From: Edaphobacter aggregans DSM 19364
GTDB taxonomy: Bacteria > Acidobacteriota > Terriglobia > Terriglobales > Acidobacteriaceae
Direction: 5' to 3'
DNA length: 64,000 bases
Assembly (NCBI RefSeq): GCF_000745965.1
Contig: NZ_JQKI01000013.1
Location: forward strand, 107,426 to 171,425
The stretch's first letter is position 1. Each line of letters begins with the position of its first letter. The notes under the pieces are model-generated. The model was not told the DNA's origin and did no database searches. It saw only the letters and a list, made by a program, of their open reading frames with translations. Both the position numbers and the translations under genes were made by a program. Of the stretch, positions 54,101 to 62,013 are shown piece after piece.

Positions 54101-54422
54101 GCGCCACCGCCGCCTCAATCTTCGTTCCAGGCTGGAAGAAGATCTTGATGATCGAGATGCCGCTCACCGACTGCGACTCGATGTGCTCGATGTCGTTCAC
54201 CGTCGTCGTCATCGCGCGCTCACTGATCGTCGTGAAGCGCTTCTCCATCTCGTCCGGGCTCGTCCCCGAGTACGACCACACTACCGTCACCACCGGGATG
54301 TCGATCACCGGGAAGATGTCCGTGCTCATCGTCTCGATGCTCACGATTCCCAGCACGAGAATCAGCACCGCCATGACGACAAAGGTGTAGGGTCGCCGGA
54401 GTGCAAGTCGAACAATCCACAT
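51189..54422 (-). CDS. RND efflux transporter permease (HAE1/AcrB-like)
   Basis: Inner-membrane proton-driven exporter of 1077 residues. It has the usual twelve-helix, two-large-loop layout: TM1 near 12-32 (YTFVVMAVLILVLG), and proton-relay acidic pair Asp401-Asp402 in TM4 (GILVDDATVEIENIH). The C-terminal half repeats the pattern (FTGLGMGMIFAVLLVYLLMVV, then GVATANSILMV). Substrate is unknown. It pairs with the adaptor just downstream, but no outer-membrane factor gene is in the locus. The start MWIVRLALRRPYTFVVM is typical. Confidence 0.93.
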   Translation of the reverse strand: MWIVRLALRRPYTFVVMAVLILVLGIVSIETMSTDIFPVIDIPVVTVVWSYSGTSPDEMEKRFTTISERAMTTTVNDIEHIESQSVSGISIIKIFFQPGTKIEAAVAQVTAVNQTILRVLPPGTTPPFVLQFSASNVPILQAVMSSDKLSESDLYDLGLQFVRTQLATVQGAQVPAPYGGKARQIMVDLDVGQLYAKGLSPTDVVNALTAQNLILPAGTAKIGTTDYIVRTNASPQVLEQLNDMPIKSVNGAMVYIRDIGHVHEGFAIQQNIVRVNGQRAVLLTIMKAASASTLDIVKRVRERLPVIQAGLTKDLKIDLQFDQSLFVRAALEGVVKEAVIAASLTALMILLFLGSWRSTLIVAISIPLSILTSIIVMKFLGQTLNTMTLGGLGLAVGILVDDATVEIENIHRNLGQGKEIEPAILDGAAQIAVPAFVSTLAICIVFVPVVFLSGAAKSLFTPLGMAVVFAMLASYLLSRTLVPTMVKFLLSSEVEMYQEHEPGEEHAAAPKNANWIWKVHFRFNAAFERFRVRYTRVLDWVLGHAAASLGCFAVFIAISACLLPYIGQDFFPDVDAGTFRLHVRAAPGTRIEEVERIFGQVDATIREVIPQKELGLVLDDIGIPNGSFNLAFGDGSLTEVQDGEVLVSLNEGHRPTVEYRRKLREILNKRFPDVTFYFQASDIVNQILNFGLPAPIDIQISGRAFYPNYEVAKKIRQEVAGVPGATDVHINQVVYSPELRVNVDRSRAQTIGLTEGNVANSMLYALAGSGQASPNYWLNPQNGVNYSVVVQTPQYQMDSIDKLTSIPVTGTGPARGVVTDSSSLAAPGPQLLNNLARVEHQFSPAITNHYNVQPVFDVFASAHGRDLGGVARDIDRIIAKYQKQVPPGTQITMRGQVKSMRESFTGLGMGMIFAVLLVYLLMVVNFQSWLDPFIILTALPGAACGILWMLFLSGTTFSVPSLMGAIMTVGVATANSILMVTFANDQRAAGMNAVEAAASAGATRLRPVLMTAFAMIIGMLPMSLGLGEGGEQNAPLGRAVIGGLMVATFTTLLIVPLIYSRLRSHEVAKMHMEEVPE

Positions 54423-54597
54423 AACGATTCCTTCTGTGTGCGGTGCCTAAGTCAATGACGATGGGGACGTAAGCATTGTTTCACGAGAGCGTCGATCATC
54501 GCTCCCATGTGCGGATAACGGCCTGCATCACCTATTCAACAGATGTTCCTCTTGCGCTTCGGTTCCACAAACTCATCGGCCTTTCACCTGTCCGGCG

Positions 54598-54603
54598 TAA
54601 AAT
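54598..54603 (+). promoter_or_regulatory. -10-like hexamer before small ORF 54610
   Basis: TAAAAT lies 6 nt before the ATG at 54610. I found no clear -35. It supports the ATG start over the in-frame GTG at 54637, which has GGGAGAG upstream. Confidence 0.3.
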
Positions 54604-54609
54604 TAACCC

Positions 54610-54858
54610 ATGTCACGTGGATGGGAGAGTAAATCCGTGGAAGAACAGCAAACACAGGCGTCCGCTCCAAAGCCCGCCTCCGAAGAGAACCCCGCCGGAG
54701 CCCCCGAGCGAACTCGTCTCCGTCAGGCGCTCGAACTCCAGCGGGAGCGCATCCTCTCCGAGCGGACCTCGAGCCCGCATCGCCGCAGCGCACTGACCTA
54801 CGCGCTCGCCGATATCGAGGAGAAGCTCGCCGAACTCGGCTGGACCGTGCACCTGTAG
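54610..54858 (+). CDS. Small hydrophilic protein, unknown function
   Basis: The 82-residue charged protein has a flexible N-terminal region (EEQQTQASAPKPASEE) and a helical C-terminal half (RLRQALELQRERILSERTSS, then RRSALTYALADIEEKLAELGW). I recognise no family. Codon use looks like that of neighbours, supporting a real gene. It is divergent from the RND locus and convergent with the SDR gene. An alternative GTG start at 54637 would drop nine residues. Confidence 0.5.
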   Translation: MSRGWESKSVEEQQTQASAPKPASEENPAGAPERTRLRQALELQRERILSERTSSPHRRSALTYALADIEEKLAELGWTVHL

Positions 54859-54917
54859 CCCACGCCCGCACGCCGTCGCTCCACTCCGGCACTGCGAGCA
54901 CAGCGGAGAACCTCGGC

Positions 54918-55691
54918 CTAACCGTGCCGATGGAACGTCACCGAGTTCCCCTGATCGATCGACGTCATCAGGATCGTGTGGATGTTCACATGCGCCGGCC
55001 GCGACGCCGCCCACACAATTGCATCGGCGACATCCTCGGCCCTCAGCGGCGTAATGTTCTGATACACCTTCTCCGCCCTCTCCGTGTCCCCGCGAAACCG
55101 AACCTCGCTGAACTCCGTCTCCACCATCCCCGGGTCGATCGACGTCACGCGCACCGCCGTCCCCATCAGGTCCAGCTTCAACCCCTCGCTGATCGCCTTC
55201 TCCGCCGCCTTCGTCGCGCAGTACACCGCGCCGTTGGCGTATGTTTGATGGCCCGCCGTCGACCCCAGGCTGATCACATGCCCGCGCCCGCGCTCCACCA
55301 TGCCCGGAACCACCGCGCGGGTCACATACAGCAGCCCCTTCACGTTGGTGTCGATCATCTCCTCCCAGTTTCGATAGTCGTCGTCATACATCTTCGCCAG
55401 CCCGCGGCTCAGCCCGGCGTTGTTCACCAGAACGTCCACCGCGCTCCACTCCGCCGGCAGCGCCGCAATCGCAGCGTTCACTGCCTCGCGATCCTGAACA
55501 TCCACTACGAAGCTCTGCACCGCGTTTACGCCCGAGTTCGCCAGCTCAGCCTCCAGCTCCTTCAACCGCTCCTCGCGCCGAGCGCACACTAGCAGCCGCG
55601 CTCCCTCGCGCGCAAACGCCAACGCCGTCGCCCGGCCAATCCCGGAGCTCGCTCCCGTCACCAATACCGTCTGTCCCGCCAAATCGCTCAT
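54918..55691 (-). CDS. SDR-family oxidoreductase (YdfG-like)
   Basis: Classical short-chain dehydrogenase/reductase, 257 residues, cytoplasmic. It has the cofactor motif TGASSGIG (12-19), NNAG (90-93) and the catalytic set Ser144, Tyr157, Lys161 (YCATK). Arginines in CARREER suggest NADP(H) preference. It is closest in feel to YdfG-type 3-hydroxy acid dehydrogenases, but the substrate is uncertain. ATG at 55691 is chosen; the frame is open further upstream. Confidence 0.9.
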   Translation of the reverse strand: MSDLAGQTVLVTGASSGIGRATALAFAREGARLLVCARREERLKELEAELANSGVNAVQSFVVDVQDREAVNAAIAALPAEWSAVDVLVNNAGLSRGLAKMYDDDYRNWEEMIDTNVKGLLYVTRAVVPGMVERGRGHVISLGSTAGHQTYANGAVYCATKAAEKAISEGLKLDLMGTAVRVTSIDPGMVETEFSEVRFRGDTERAEKVYQNITPLRAEDVADAIVWAASRPAHVNIHTILMTSIDQGNSVTFHRHG

Positions 55692-55819
55692 GATTTCCTT
55701 ATAGCGAAAAATCGGGAAGACCGCATAGGACACTACCCCTACTCGCCTCAATTTCCGGCGCAGGTGCGCCCCCTCTCTATTTGAGAGGTCGCAGAATCTC
55801 AAGCGCCTCCAACCGCCCA

Positions 55820-57406
55820 CTACTGCGGAGGATTCGCTGTCCCCGTTACCGGCGGAGCCGCAGGAGCAGGAGCCGCCTCTGCCGCGTCCGGCCCCTTCTG
55901 CTGCACGCCGATCGCATCGCCCGAGACCACCAGCTGCACCCTGCGGTTCAGCGCCCTTCCTTGAGCCGTATTGTTATCGGCCACCGGCTTGGCCATGCCA
56001 TAACCCGTCGAGGCGATGTTGTCCGGAGCAACCCCCTGCGTCACCAGGAAGTCCCGCACCGCGCCGGCGCGATTCTCCGAAAGCTTCTGATTGAACTCCG
56101 GACTTCCCGTGCTGTCCGTATATCCTTCCACCTGCAGCTTCAACCCCGGGTACGACTGCAAAATCCCCGAGACCTTCGCCAGGCTGATCTGCGTCTCCGG
56201 CTTCAGCGTGTACTTGCCCGTATCGAACAGCACGTCCGACATGTTCACGATCAGCCCGCGCGCCGACTCGCTCGTCGCCAGAACGCTGTTCAGCTGCGTC
56301 CGCAGACGCTCACGCGCCGCCGTTGCGCTCTCCGCGCTCTTGCTCGCCGCCGCAGCCTCGGCCTGCGAGCGCGCTGCCGCAGCCTCCGCCTTGGCACGTT
56401 CCGCATCCGCTCGCGCCTCAGCCGCCTCGGCCTGAGCCGCCAGCTGCGCCGACTGATGCGCCTGCGCCTCGGCGTCCCTCTGCCGCTCCGCCGCCTGCTT
56501 ACGCAGCGTCACCAGCCGAGCGTCTTCGGATCGCTGCACCGCCTGCCGCGCATACGTAATGCCCATCTTCGTGTCCGGCTTCTTCCCCTCTAGAATGTCG
56601 GTCGCGTTCTTCAGGTCCAGCATCGCCTCGCTGTAGATATCCGACGCGTACTTCTCCGCGCCCGCCTGCTGGGCAATGCGCACCGCGTTGTTCGCCTCGT
56701 ACAGCTCCAGCGGAAGCTTCTCGTCACGTGTAATCGGGTTCATCACCGTCTTCGACCCTTCGGTCTCCGCATAGGTCCCGCGCGGCAGCAGCATGTAGTG
56801 CGCGTTCACCTTCTCCATCATGCCGTTCGTCTTGTCCTCGATGCTCTGGTTCTCCAGGACCACCAGATCGCTCGGCTGCGTCACCGAAAAGTACGGCTCC
56901 GCCGTCACGACCAGCCCGAACGACTGCAGCGCCGTCGTCACCGTAATTTCGTTCTTCGTCCCAGCCGGAAGAACCTCGCCCAGGTTGTTCGGCCGGCCGT
57001 CGGGAGTGATCGCCCACAGAACGTAGGTCAGGTACTCCTTCCCAAACCCGTTCGCCGGCGTCAGCCCCTCGAACTTCGCCTCGATCGTGATGCCGCCGCG
57101 CTCACTCATCACCTTCGCCTCGCCCTTGGCCATCGGAAGCAGCGGCGTCCCCTTGAACGCGAGCTTCGTCGATCCGCTGCGGTGCAGATAGTTCACCGCA
57201 TCCAGATCGCGCTGCACCACCTTCACGCGGTACAGGTACACGCCCTCGGACTCTTTCGTGATCTTGTTATCGCTCGCCGGCGCCTGTTGCGACATCGGGT
57301 TCGCTTCCTGGGCCCGCACATCCATCGCCCCACCGGTGGTGATCCCGACGGAAACTCCGGCAAACACTAAGGCAGTCAACATCGTTCGATCGTCAATCCT
57401 CAGCAT
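55820..57406 (-). CDS. OmpA-family protein with coiled-coil
   Basis: Secreted envelope protein of 528 residues. It has a signal peptide (about 1-33, ending VRAQ), an N-terminal beta-rich region of unknown family (about 40-240), an Ala/Glu/Arg-rich coiled coil (about 280-350), and a C-terminal OmpA peptidoglycan-binding domain (about 370-490: DVLFDTGKYTLKPE, VEGYTDSTGS, LSENRAGAVRDFL, NRRVQL). The ATG at 57406 has GAGAGGACG upstream; an ATG at 57424 is less likely. The coiled coil may span the periplasm and tether outer membrane to cell wall. Confidence 0.87.
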   Translation of the reverse strand: MLRIDDRTMLTALVFAGVSVGITTGGAMDVRAQEANPMSQQAPASDNKITKESEGVYLYRVKVVQRDLDAVNYLHRSGSTKLAFKGTPLLPMAKGEAKVMSERGGITIEAKFEGLTPANGFGKEYLTYVLWAITPDGRPNNLGEVLPAGTKNEITVTTALQSFGLVVTAEPYFSVTQPSDLVVLENQSIEDKTNGMMEKVNAHYMLLPRGTYAETEGSKTVMNPITRDEKLPLELYEANNAVRIAQQAGAEKYASDIYSEAMLDLKNATDILEGKKPDTKMGITYARQAVQRSEDARLVTLRKQAAERQRDAEAQAHQSAQLAAQAEAAEARADAERAKAEAAAARSQAEAAAASKSAESATAARERLRTQLNSVLATSESARGLIVNMSDVLFDTGKYTLKPETQISLAKVSGILQSYPGLKLQVEGYTDSTGSPEFNQKLSENRAGAVRDFLVTQGVAPDNIASTGYGMAKPVADNNTAQGRALNRRVQLVVSGDAIGVQQKGPDAAEAAPAPAAPPVTGTANPPQ

Positions 57407-57561
57407 GAACGTCCTCTCTTTCACTCTCGGAAGGCACCGGGGATCCTCAATTCAGCGACCACGCGCACCCGGGCATCTGTGCGATGCCGCGGTCGATGGC
57501 AAAGGTAGTCTCACGGATAAGCCAGATACCCACCCAGAAGAATGCTGAAAACTCTGTTTTG

Positions 57562-57593
57562 CTTAAGGGCACGGCTTCAGCCGTGCCCTTAAG
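57562..57593. repeat. Perfect 15-bp palindrome, REP-like
   Basis: CTTAAGGGCACGGCT (57562-57576) pairs with AGCCGTGCCCTTAAG (57579-57593) over a 2-nt loop. A second, smaller palindrome GCGGCT-TT-AGCCGC (57609-57622) follows 15 nt later. Pairs of such hairpins are typical of REP/BIME elements. Confidence 0.6.
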
Positions 57594-57882
57594 TGCCCTG
57601 TTTCGAATGCGGCTTTAGCCGCTGAGGTCGCGTTTTTCCCCCGCGAGCCACTCTTTCAGCACCCTCCTAGGATCGTCTTTCCGCGCGCGACGGCAAGGGT
57701 TTTCTCCGTGCAGCCACAAATATCTCATCGCCCACCACTTACGACCACGCACTTCAAAAAACACCAGCAAAACATAAAGTCAAGCCCCAAAACGCGACAT
57801 CTCACTAAAAATAAAGGAAATATAGGTTGCCGATTAATTTCTCTCGGCCCGTTATACTGGCAATACAAGCAAGAAAAGGAAA

Positions 57883-57909
57883 CCCCGGCCACTAGCCGGG
57901 GCTTTCTCT
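57883..57909. terminator. GCCCCGG hairpin with A-rich lead
   Basis: CCCCGGC (57883-57889) pairs with GCCGGGG (57895-57901), preceded by AGAAAAGGAAA and followed by CTTTCTCTTTT. It lies on the minus strand 3' of repeat copy F, so it fits the composite element seen at 13256 and 63662. Confidence 0.6.
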
Positions 57910-57931
57910 TTTAGAATCAAGATTTTGACCC

Positions 57932-57959
57932 CTAAACCCCATGTATTCAATATTTTGCA
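57932..57959 (-). repeat. Dispersed repeat, copy F (minus strand)
   Basis: On the minus strand: TGCAAAATATTG (57959-57948), exactly 12 nt, TTAG (57935-57932). The divergence in the core is two bases from copies A-C, but the fixed spacing and following hairpin are the same. Confidence 0.5.
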
Positions 57960-58027
57960 TCGCTAAAATCACGTAAGTCATTGAATATAGAAATTTTATC
58001 GGATAGATGGGGGTCCCCCAAAAGCCG

Positions 58028-58081
58028 AAGAGCGGTCCCGGCACCCTTGTCCGGGGACAAGGATGCCGGGACCGCCCTCTT
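58028..58081 (-). terminator. Long hairpin just after the gvpF stop
   Basis: AAGAG plus a 20-nt arm (58028-58052) pairs with the complementary arm plus CTCTT (58055-58081), with one mismatch and a small bulge around a 2-nt loop. On the minus strand the stem is followed by CGGCTTTTGGGG. The stem is much longer than the other terminators in the window. Confidence 0.5.
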
Positions 58082-58091
58082 GCGAGATCGC

Positions 58092-58826
58092 CTATGCCGA
58101 GTGCGTATGTGCGTTCGGCCGGTGGACGAAGTGATACGGCGGCCAGGGTCCGGAGAGCTGCATCTGGCACTCCTTCATCTGCTGGGTCGCCGACGTGTAC
58201 TTGTTCTGGTAACGTTCGATCGTCTTGTTGTCGATCAGGTGAGCGATATCGAGCAGCATCTTGCCTGACTCCATACGCTTGCACGTGATCTCCTCAGCCA
58301 GAGGAAGGAACATCCGGTGCATCTGCACCGAAAGCGCCCGCGCCTTTGACTGCCGTTCGCGCTGACGGCTCGCGCTCTCGCGCAGGCTCGTCAGGTACTG
58401 CTGGCCGACCGTCATGTCGCGGTGAGTCGTGCCCGGACAGATGTCGTCGACCAGCACCTTGAGGTGCATCTCGGCCTTGCCGCGCAACCGCTCGACGTTG
58501 GCCAGGAAGTGACGTTGATTTGATCGGACCGAGCGCCTGAGGGCATCGTCGTCCTCAAACGTCGTGCCGAAACGAAAAGGCAGGACCGTAGAGTGTTTAA
58601 AGCAGTCAGCAATCACGCGTGCATGGTCTTTCTGCGCTTGCTGGTCCATCCGCGCATTGTCTTCCGAATTGTGCTCGGAGACGATGACCGCAAGATCGCT
58701 GGCTGGAAAGAGAAAGGTTTGGTTACCGAAAAGGCCTGTGATACCGGAAAGCGGCATCGGACGACGATGCCGGCAAAGCTCCGGAAAGGCCTGTCTCTCA
58801 GCAATGCAATAGGCATACCATGACAT
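58092..58826 (-). CDS. Orphan gas-vesicle protein GvpL/GvpF homolog
   Basis: The 244-residue protein belongs to the GvpL/GvpF family, accessory and structural proteins of gas-vesicle assembly. Seen are the N-terminal YAYCIAE, VSEHN, the central LPFRFGTTFEDDDAL (81-95), then ERLRGKAEMHLKV and the C-terminal LSGPWPPYHFV. No gvpA or other gvp gene is nearby, so vesicle formation here is unlikely from this locus. The 5' half and both flanks use more A/T-ending codons than the neighbours, suggesting acquisition. The ATG follows GGAAGGG. The family call is good, the function is unknown. Confidence 0.83.
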   Translation of the reverse strand: MSWYAYCIAERQAFPELCRHRRPMPLSGITGLFGNQTFLFPASDLAVIVSEHNSEDNARMDQQAQKDHARVIADCFKHSTVLPFRFGTTFEDDDALRRSVRSNQRHFLANVERLRGKAEMHLKVLVDDICPGTTHRDMTVGQQYLTSLRESASRQRERQSKARALSVQMHRMFLPLAEEITCKRMESGKMLLDIAHLIDNKTIERYQNKYTSATQQMKECQMQLSGPWPPYHFVHRPNAHTHSA

Positions 58827-59241
58827 CGTTTTTACCCTTCCATTGCGCGCTGCTAGGGCGTCACCACCCCAGGCAGGTAGTTGTTTGTGTAACTCACACT
58901 GATACGAAAGTGGTCAGCAAATGATTCATTTCTAAGGTTTTGCGTTCTGGCGCGTGCGCGATAAGCGAACTGCACCGAACCGAAACGCATACTAAGCCCA
59001 CGAAATAACGATTGGCAATAGGTTGATAAGAAAAAAATGCACCGAAAGCTAAATACCAACATCTCAGGCCACTTGCGTCCGAATTCGCCGCCGACTTTTT
59101 ACCGGCAAAAACAGACGGAGCACTCGGCCGGTCTCGGGGCTTCTGACAACCGGAGCGGCGGAAGTTCTATCTAAACAAACCAGTTACTGTTCCCTGCTCC
59201 GTTAGGCCAGCTAGCTAAATCTCGTTCCATCAGGCTGTTGA
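58827..59241. other. A/T-richer region upstream of gvpF
   Basis: The 415-nt divergent region holds only short frames with no family resemblance. Its base composition is visibly less GC-rich than the neighbouring genes. No promoter could be picked with confidence. It must drive gvpF leftward and the DUF481 gene rightward. Confidence 0.5.
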
Positions 59242-60450
59242 ATGGTAAATCCCACGCAGAAGCAGAATCCTGTCCCTTCGCGAGGTCGCTGGAACCCTGT
59301 GTTCCGCCTCGCGGTCCTCAGCTTGCTCGCAACCGCGTTCGCCCCGCTTGCTTCCGCCCAGGAAAAACCCGCCGCGCCGCCTGACGTCGTCGTCTTCAAA
59401 AACGGCGACCAACTCACCGGCCAGTTTGAGCGCAGCATCGACGGCAACATCGTCTTCAAGAGTGACGTCGTCGGCGAGGTGACCGTCTCGCTCGACAAGG
59501 TGAAAGAGCTGCGCTCCAGCAGCAACTTCGTGCTTCTCAAAAAGGACGAAAAGATCTCCCGCGAGCCCCGACCTGCCGCTCCGGTCACCATCGAGGACAG
59601 CACGATTACGCAAACGCTGCCCAGCGGAACGACCCAGACCATGGCAATCAAGGACGTCGGCCACGTCATCGACGGAGAGACCTACACCAGGGAGCTGACC
59701 AAAAATCCCGGTTTCTTCCGCGACTGGGACGGCTCGGTGACCGGCGGAGTGACGGTCCTGCAGTCGAGCACCTACGGCGAGACGTTTACCGCCGCAGCCT
59801 CCCTCGTCCGGCTGGTTCCCACGGTCGCTTATCTCCCGGCGCGCACGCGCACGACCCTCAACGTGCTTGAGACCTACGGCAAGCTGACCCAACCGACGAT
59901 CCCGCAGACGACTCCACCAACGCCCGATTCGGTTGCGAAGACCAACATCTTCCACACTGACTTCGAGCACGACAAGTACCTCACCCCGCGCTTTTACCTG
60001 CTCGGCGGTGTAATGTTCGACCACAACTTCTCCCAAGGGCTGGACTTCCAGCAGATCTACGGCTTCGGAGCCGGCTACACCGTCCTCCAGACCGCCGTTC
60101 ATCAACTGGACGTCAAGGCAGACGTGCACTACGAGCGGCAGAACTTCACCGAATACGCTCCGCCGCTCGTCTCGACTCCCGATCTGGACCTGATCGGTTC
60201 CACCTTCGGCGAGGCCTACAAACGCACGCTTCCTGGCAAGATTCTGTTCACGCAGAGCGGAACCTACATCCAGTCCTGGAACAACACCAACGCCTGGTCG
60301 GCGATCGGAGCCTTCGGCCTTGCGCTGCCTGTCTACCACCGCTTCAGCCTGAGCGTGAACTTCCTGGACAACTACCTGAACAATCCGGCGTTCGGCTACA
60401 AGAAGAACAGCCTGCAGTTCATCACCGGAGTGACCTATACGCTGCACTAA
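59242..60450 (+). CDS. DUF481-family outer-membrane beta-barrel protein
   Basis: The 402-residue protein has a signal peptide (about 17-39, cleavage near ASAQ), an N-terminal beta domain (about 45-85: VVVFKNGDQLTGQFER, then VGEVTVSLDKVKELR), and a C-terminal DUF481 barrel (about 160-402) of alternating strands such as RLVPTVAYLPARTRTTLNVLETYG, ending YTLH. Family members are salt- or alkaline-induced outer-membrane proteins; the function is otherwise unknown. The ATG at 59242 lacks a clear Shine-Dalgarno sequence. Convergent with the cytochrome c gene. Confidence 0.85.
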   Translation: MVNPTQKQNPVPSRGRWNPVFRLAVLSLLATAFAPLASAQEKPAAPPDVVVFKNGDQLTGQFERSIDGNIVFKSDVVGEVTVSLDKVKELRSSSNFVLLKKDEKISREPRPAAPVTIEDSTITQTLPSGTTQTMAIKDVGHVIDGETYTRELTKNPGFFRDWDGSVTGGVTVLQSSTYGETFTAAASLVRLVPTVAYLPARTRTTLNVLETYGKLTQPTIPQTTPPTPDSVAKTNIFHTDFEHDKYLTPRFYLLGGVMFDHNFSQGLDFQQIYGFGAGYTVLQTAVHQLDVKADVHYERQNFTEYAPPLVSTPDLDLIGSTFGEAYKRTLPGKILFTQSGTYIQSWNNTNAWSAIGAFGLALPVYHRFSLSVNFLDNYLNNPAFGYKKNSLQFITGVTYTLH

Positions 60451-60456
60451 CGAGCG

Positions 60457-60993
60457 TCATTTTGCGTCGAGGATATTCAACACCGGATCGGGCAGTTCCT
60501 TACCGGCGCTCTTGAGCAGCAGCGTGACCTGCCATATCTCGGTGTCCGACAACGTATGCGCATAAGCCGGCATTCCGCTGCCCGGAACGCCCTTCGCAAT
60601 CTTGGCGTAGACATCCCCTGGATTGGCATCGGTCACTCTGTTTCTGCCGCGTCTCCACAACTGCCCTGCCGGCGGAGTCATCTGTTTGCCGAAGGCGGCG
60701 TCGCTCTTCGGGCTTCCGTGACAGTTTGCGCAACGTGCCTTGTACACGTGCGCTCCGCCTTCAAAGACGTCTTCGCTCGTCCCAAACGGCGGAGTTCTCT
60801 TCGCATGCTCCGGCGAAGTCTTCGCAACTTCGCCCGTGAGCCCCGCTGGCAGCGAAGGAAGCTTTCCATGCAGCGCGGACGTACTCCCGCCGTAGTGCAG
60901 CCAGGCATATCCTGCACCTGCGGCGCCTGCCACTCCCAGCAGAAAACCCAGAAACACCTTGCCGCCACCACCGCGACTGCTCTTCTTCGCCAT
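60457..60993 (-). CDS. Membrane-anchored c-type cytochrome
   Basis: The 178-residue protein has a single N-terminal membrane anchor (about 12-34, VFLGFLLGVAGAAGAGYAWL) and a class I cytochrome c domain with haem motif Cys88-Ala-Asn-Cys91-His92. The probable distal ligand is Met141 in GSGMPAYAHTLSD. The domain is normal in length and likely carries electrons on the periplasmic face. No oxidase genes are adjacent. It converges with the DUF481 gene, 6 nt apart. Confidence 0.92.
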   Translation of the reverse strand: MAKKSSRGGGGKVFLGFLLGVAGAAGAGYAWLHYGGSTSALHGKLPSLPAGLTGEVAKTSPEHAKRTPPFGTSEDVFEGGAHVYKARCANCHGSPKSDAAFGKQMTPPAGQLWRRGRNRVTDANPGDVYAKIAKGVPGSGMPAYAHTLSDTEIWQVTLLLKSAGKELPDPVLNILDAK

Positions 60994-61146
60994 GAACCTC
61001 AGCTCCCTTTGAGCGCGTTTTGCCCATCTGCGCTCAGAGAACCGCCGTGGGATGTTCTAATAAGAATTGGCCCGCGGTTCGAGTTCCCGCGGCGCGCCTT
61101 CAGTTCCACCATAGCAAGCGCCCAGCATGTGCAGGAGTAATCGTTG

Positions 61147-61830
61147 ATGTTCGGTTTCAGTGTGAAGTCTGTCGCTGCCGTTTTGATGGCAGTCTTATTC
61201 GCCAGCGGAGCAACCCACCTCGAGGGGCAAACCACACGCCGCAAGCGCCGCGAGTCCAACGCCAACCGCAGAGCGCGCATCGAGCGCACCATTCAGGAGA
61301 CCTACAGCCATCGCTGGGAGGTCGGCGGCGGCGGCGGTTACCTGCGCTTCCGCTCCGGCGAAGACCTGCAGCGCAACAACGAGGTCACGTGGTGGCTCTC
61401 TGGAACCTGGTACAAGACGCAGAAGTGGGGCATTCTTGCCGAAACGAGCGGAGCCTACGGCAACGCCAAAGTCGGCAACACGATCTACAACATCAATAAT
61501 CCGCAGATCTCCCAGTACACCTTCATTGCCGGCCCCAACTACCGCGTCTATGCCAAGGAGAAGTACGCCGTCAGCGTCTTCGGCACGGCAGGCGCAGGCA
61601 TCGGCAAGTTCGACTCGGGCTCGAAGGGAATCCCTGCGGAGAACCTCGGTCTCTGGCCCTCAGAGACGCGCGCCGTTTTCTCGGTCGGCGCGAACCTTGA
61701 CTACAACTTCTACCCGAACTTCGCCGCTCGTGTAACGCCGCTCTACCTCGGCTCGACGTGGGGAGGAACGATCCAGAACAACCTCGGCGTGAACGTCGGG
61801 TTGATCTATCGCTTCGGACGCATCAAGTAG
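61147..61830 (+). CDS. Small outer-membrane beta-barrel protein
   Basis: The 227-residue protein has a signal peptide (about 1-28, ending EGQTT), a basic segment (RRKRRESNANRRARIERT) and an OmpA/OMP-like eight-strand barrel (about 55-227) with strands such as YTFIAGPNYRVYAKEKYAVSVFGTAGAG and the C-terminal NVGLIYRFGRIK. I recognise only the general outer-membrane beta-barrel family. AGGAG lies 9 nt before the ATG at 61147; a TTG at 61144 is in frame. The next gene is fumarase, 183 nt downstream. Confidence 0.78.
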   Translation: MFGFSVKSVAAVLMAVLFASGATHLEGQTTRRKRRESNANRRARIERTIQETYSHRWEVGGGGGYLRFRSGEDLQRNNEVTWWLSGTWYKTQKWGILAETSGAYGNAKVGNTIYNINNPQISQYTFIAGPNYRVYAKEKYAVSVFGTAGAGIGKFDSGSKGIPAENLGLWPSETRAVFSVGANLDYNFYPNFAARVTPLYLGSTWGGTIQNNLGVNVGLIYRFGRIK

Positions 61831-61974
61831 CTCTGTAGCTCTTCGCAGGAATAGACCGAATCTTTGCGTCAGGATGTTTTGGCACGAGGTTCGGTCATGT
61901 TCTTTGTATCCTGGAAGACGCGGATGAGGAACCATCTCACTCCTTTCGATAACCGCGCACCCTGACTTACAACC

Positions 61975-62004
61975 ACGACAACGATACTTCAGAAACCCTA
62001 GAAT
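61975..62004 (+). promoter_or_regulatory. Candidate promoter of fumarase, near-leaderless
   Basis: ACGACA (61975-61980, 4/6), an 18-nt spacer, TAGAAT (61999-62004, 5/6). The ATG is 9 nt after the hexamer, without a Shine-Dalgarno sequence. Confidence 0.5.
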
Positions 62005-62013
62005 GATGGTGCC

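Larger units (their letters stand above)
57407..58091. other. Long intergenic region with palindromes, OmpA / GvpF
   Basis: This 685-nt region has no supported gene. It contains REP-like palindromes (57562-57593 and 57609-57622), an A/T-rich stretch (about 57710-57860), a GCCCCGG hairpin (57883-57901), dispersed repeat copy F on the minus strand (57932-57959) and a long hairpin beside the gvpF stop (58028-58081). Confidence 0.7.

Noticed and set aside
58853..59062. 69-residue minus-strand frame upstream of gvpF
   Set aside because: No Shine-Dalgarno sequence, no family resemblance and no coding-like composition.
61071..61094. tRNA-like GGTTCGAGTTCC segment
   Set aside because: The possible stem needs a 9-nt loop and no acceptor or anticodon stem can be drawn; not a tRNA.
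60556..61140. 194-residue plus-strand frame
   Set aside because: Antisense to the cytochrome c gene, whose CANCH motif and anchor are convincing.
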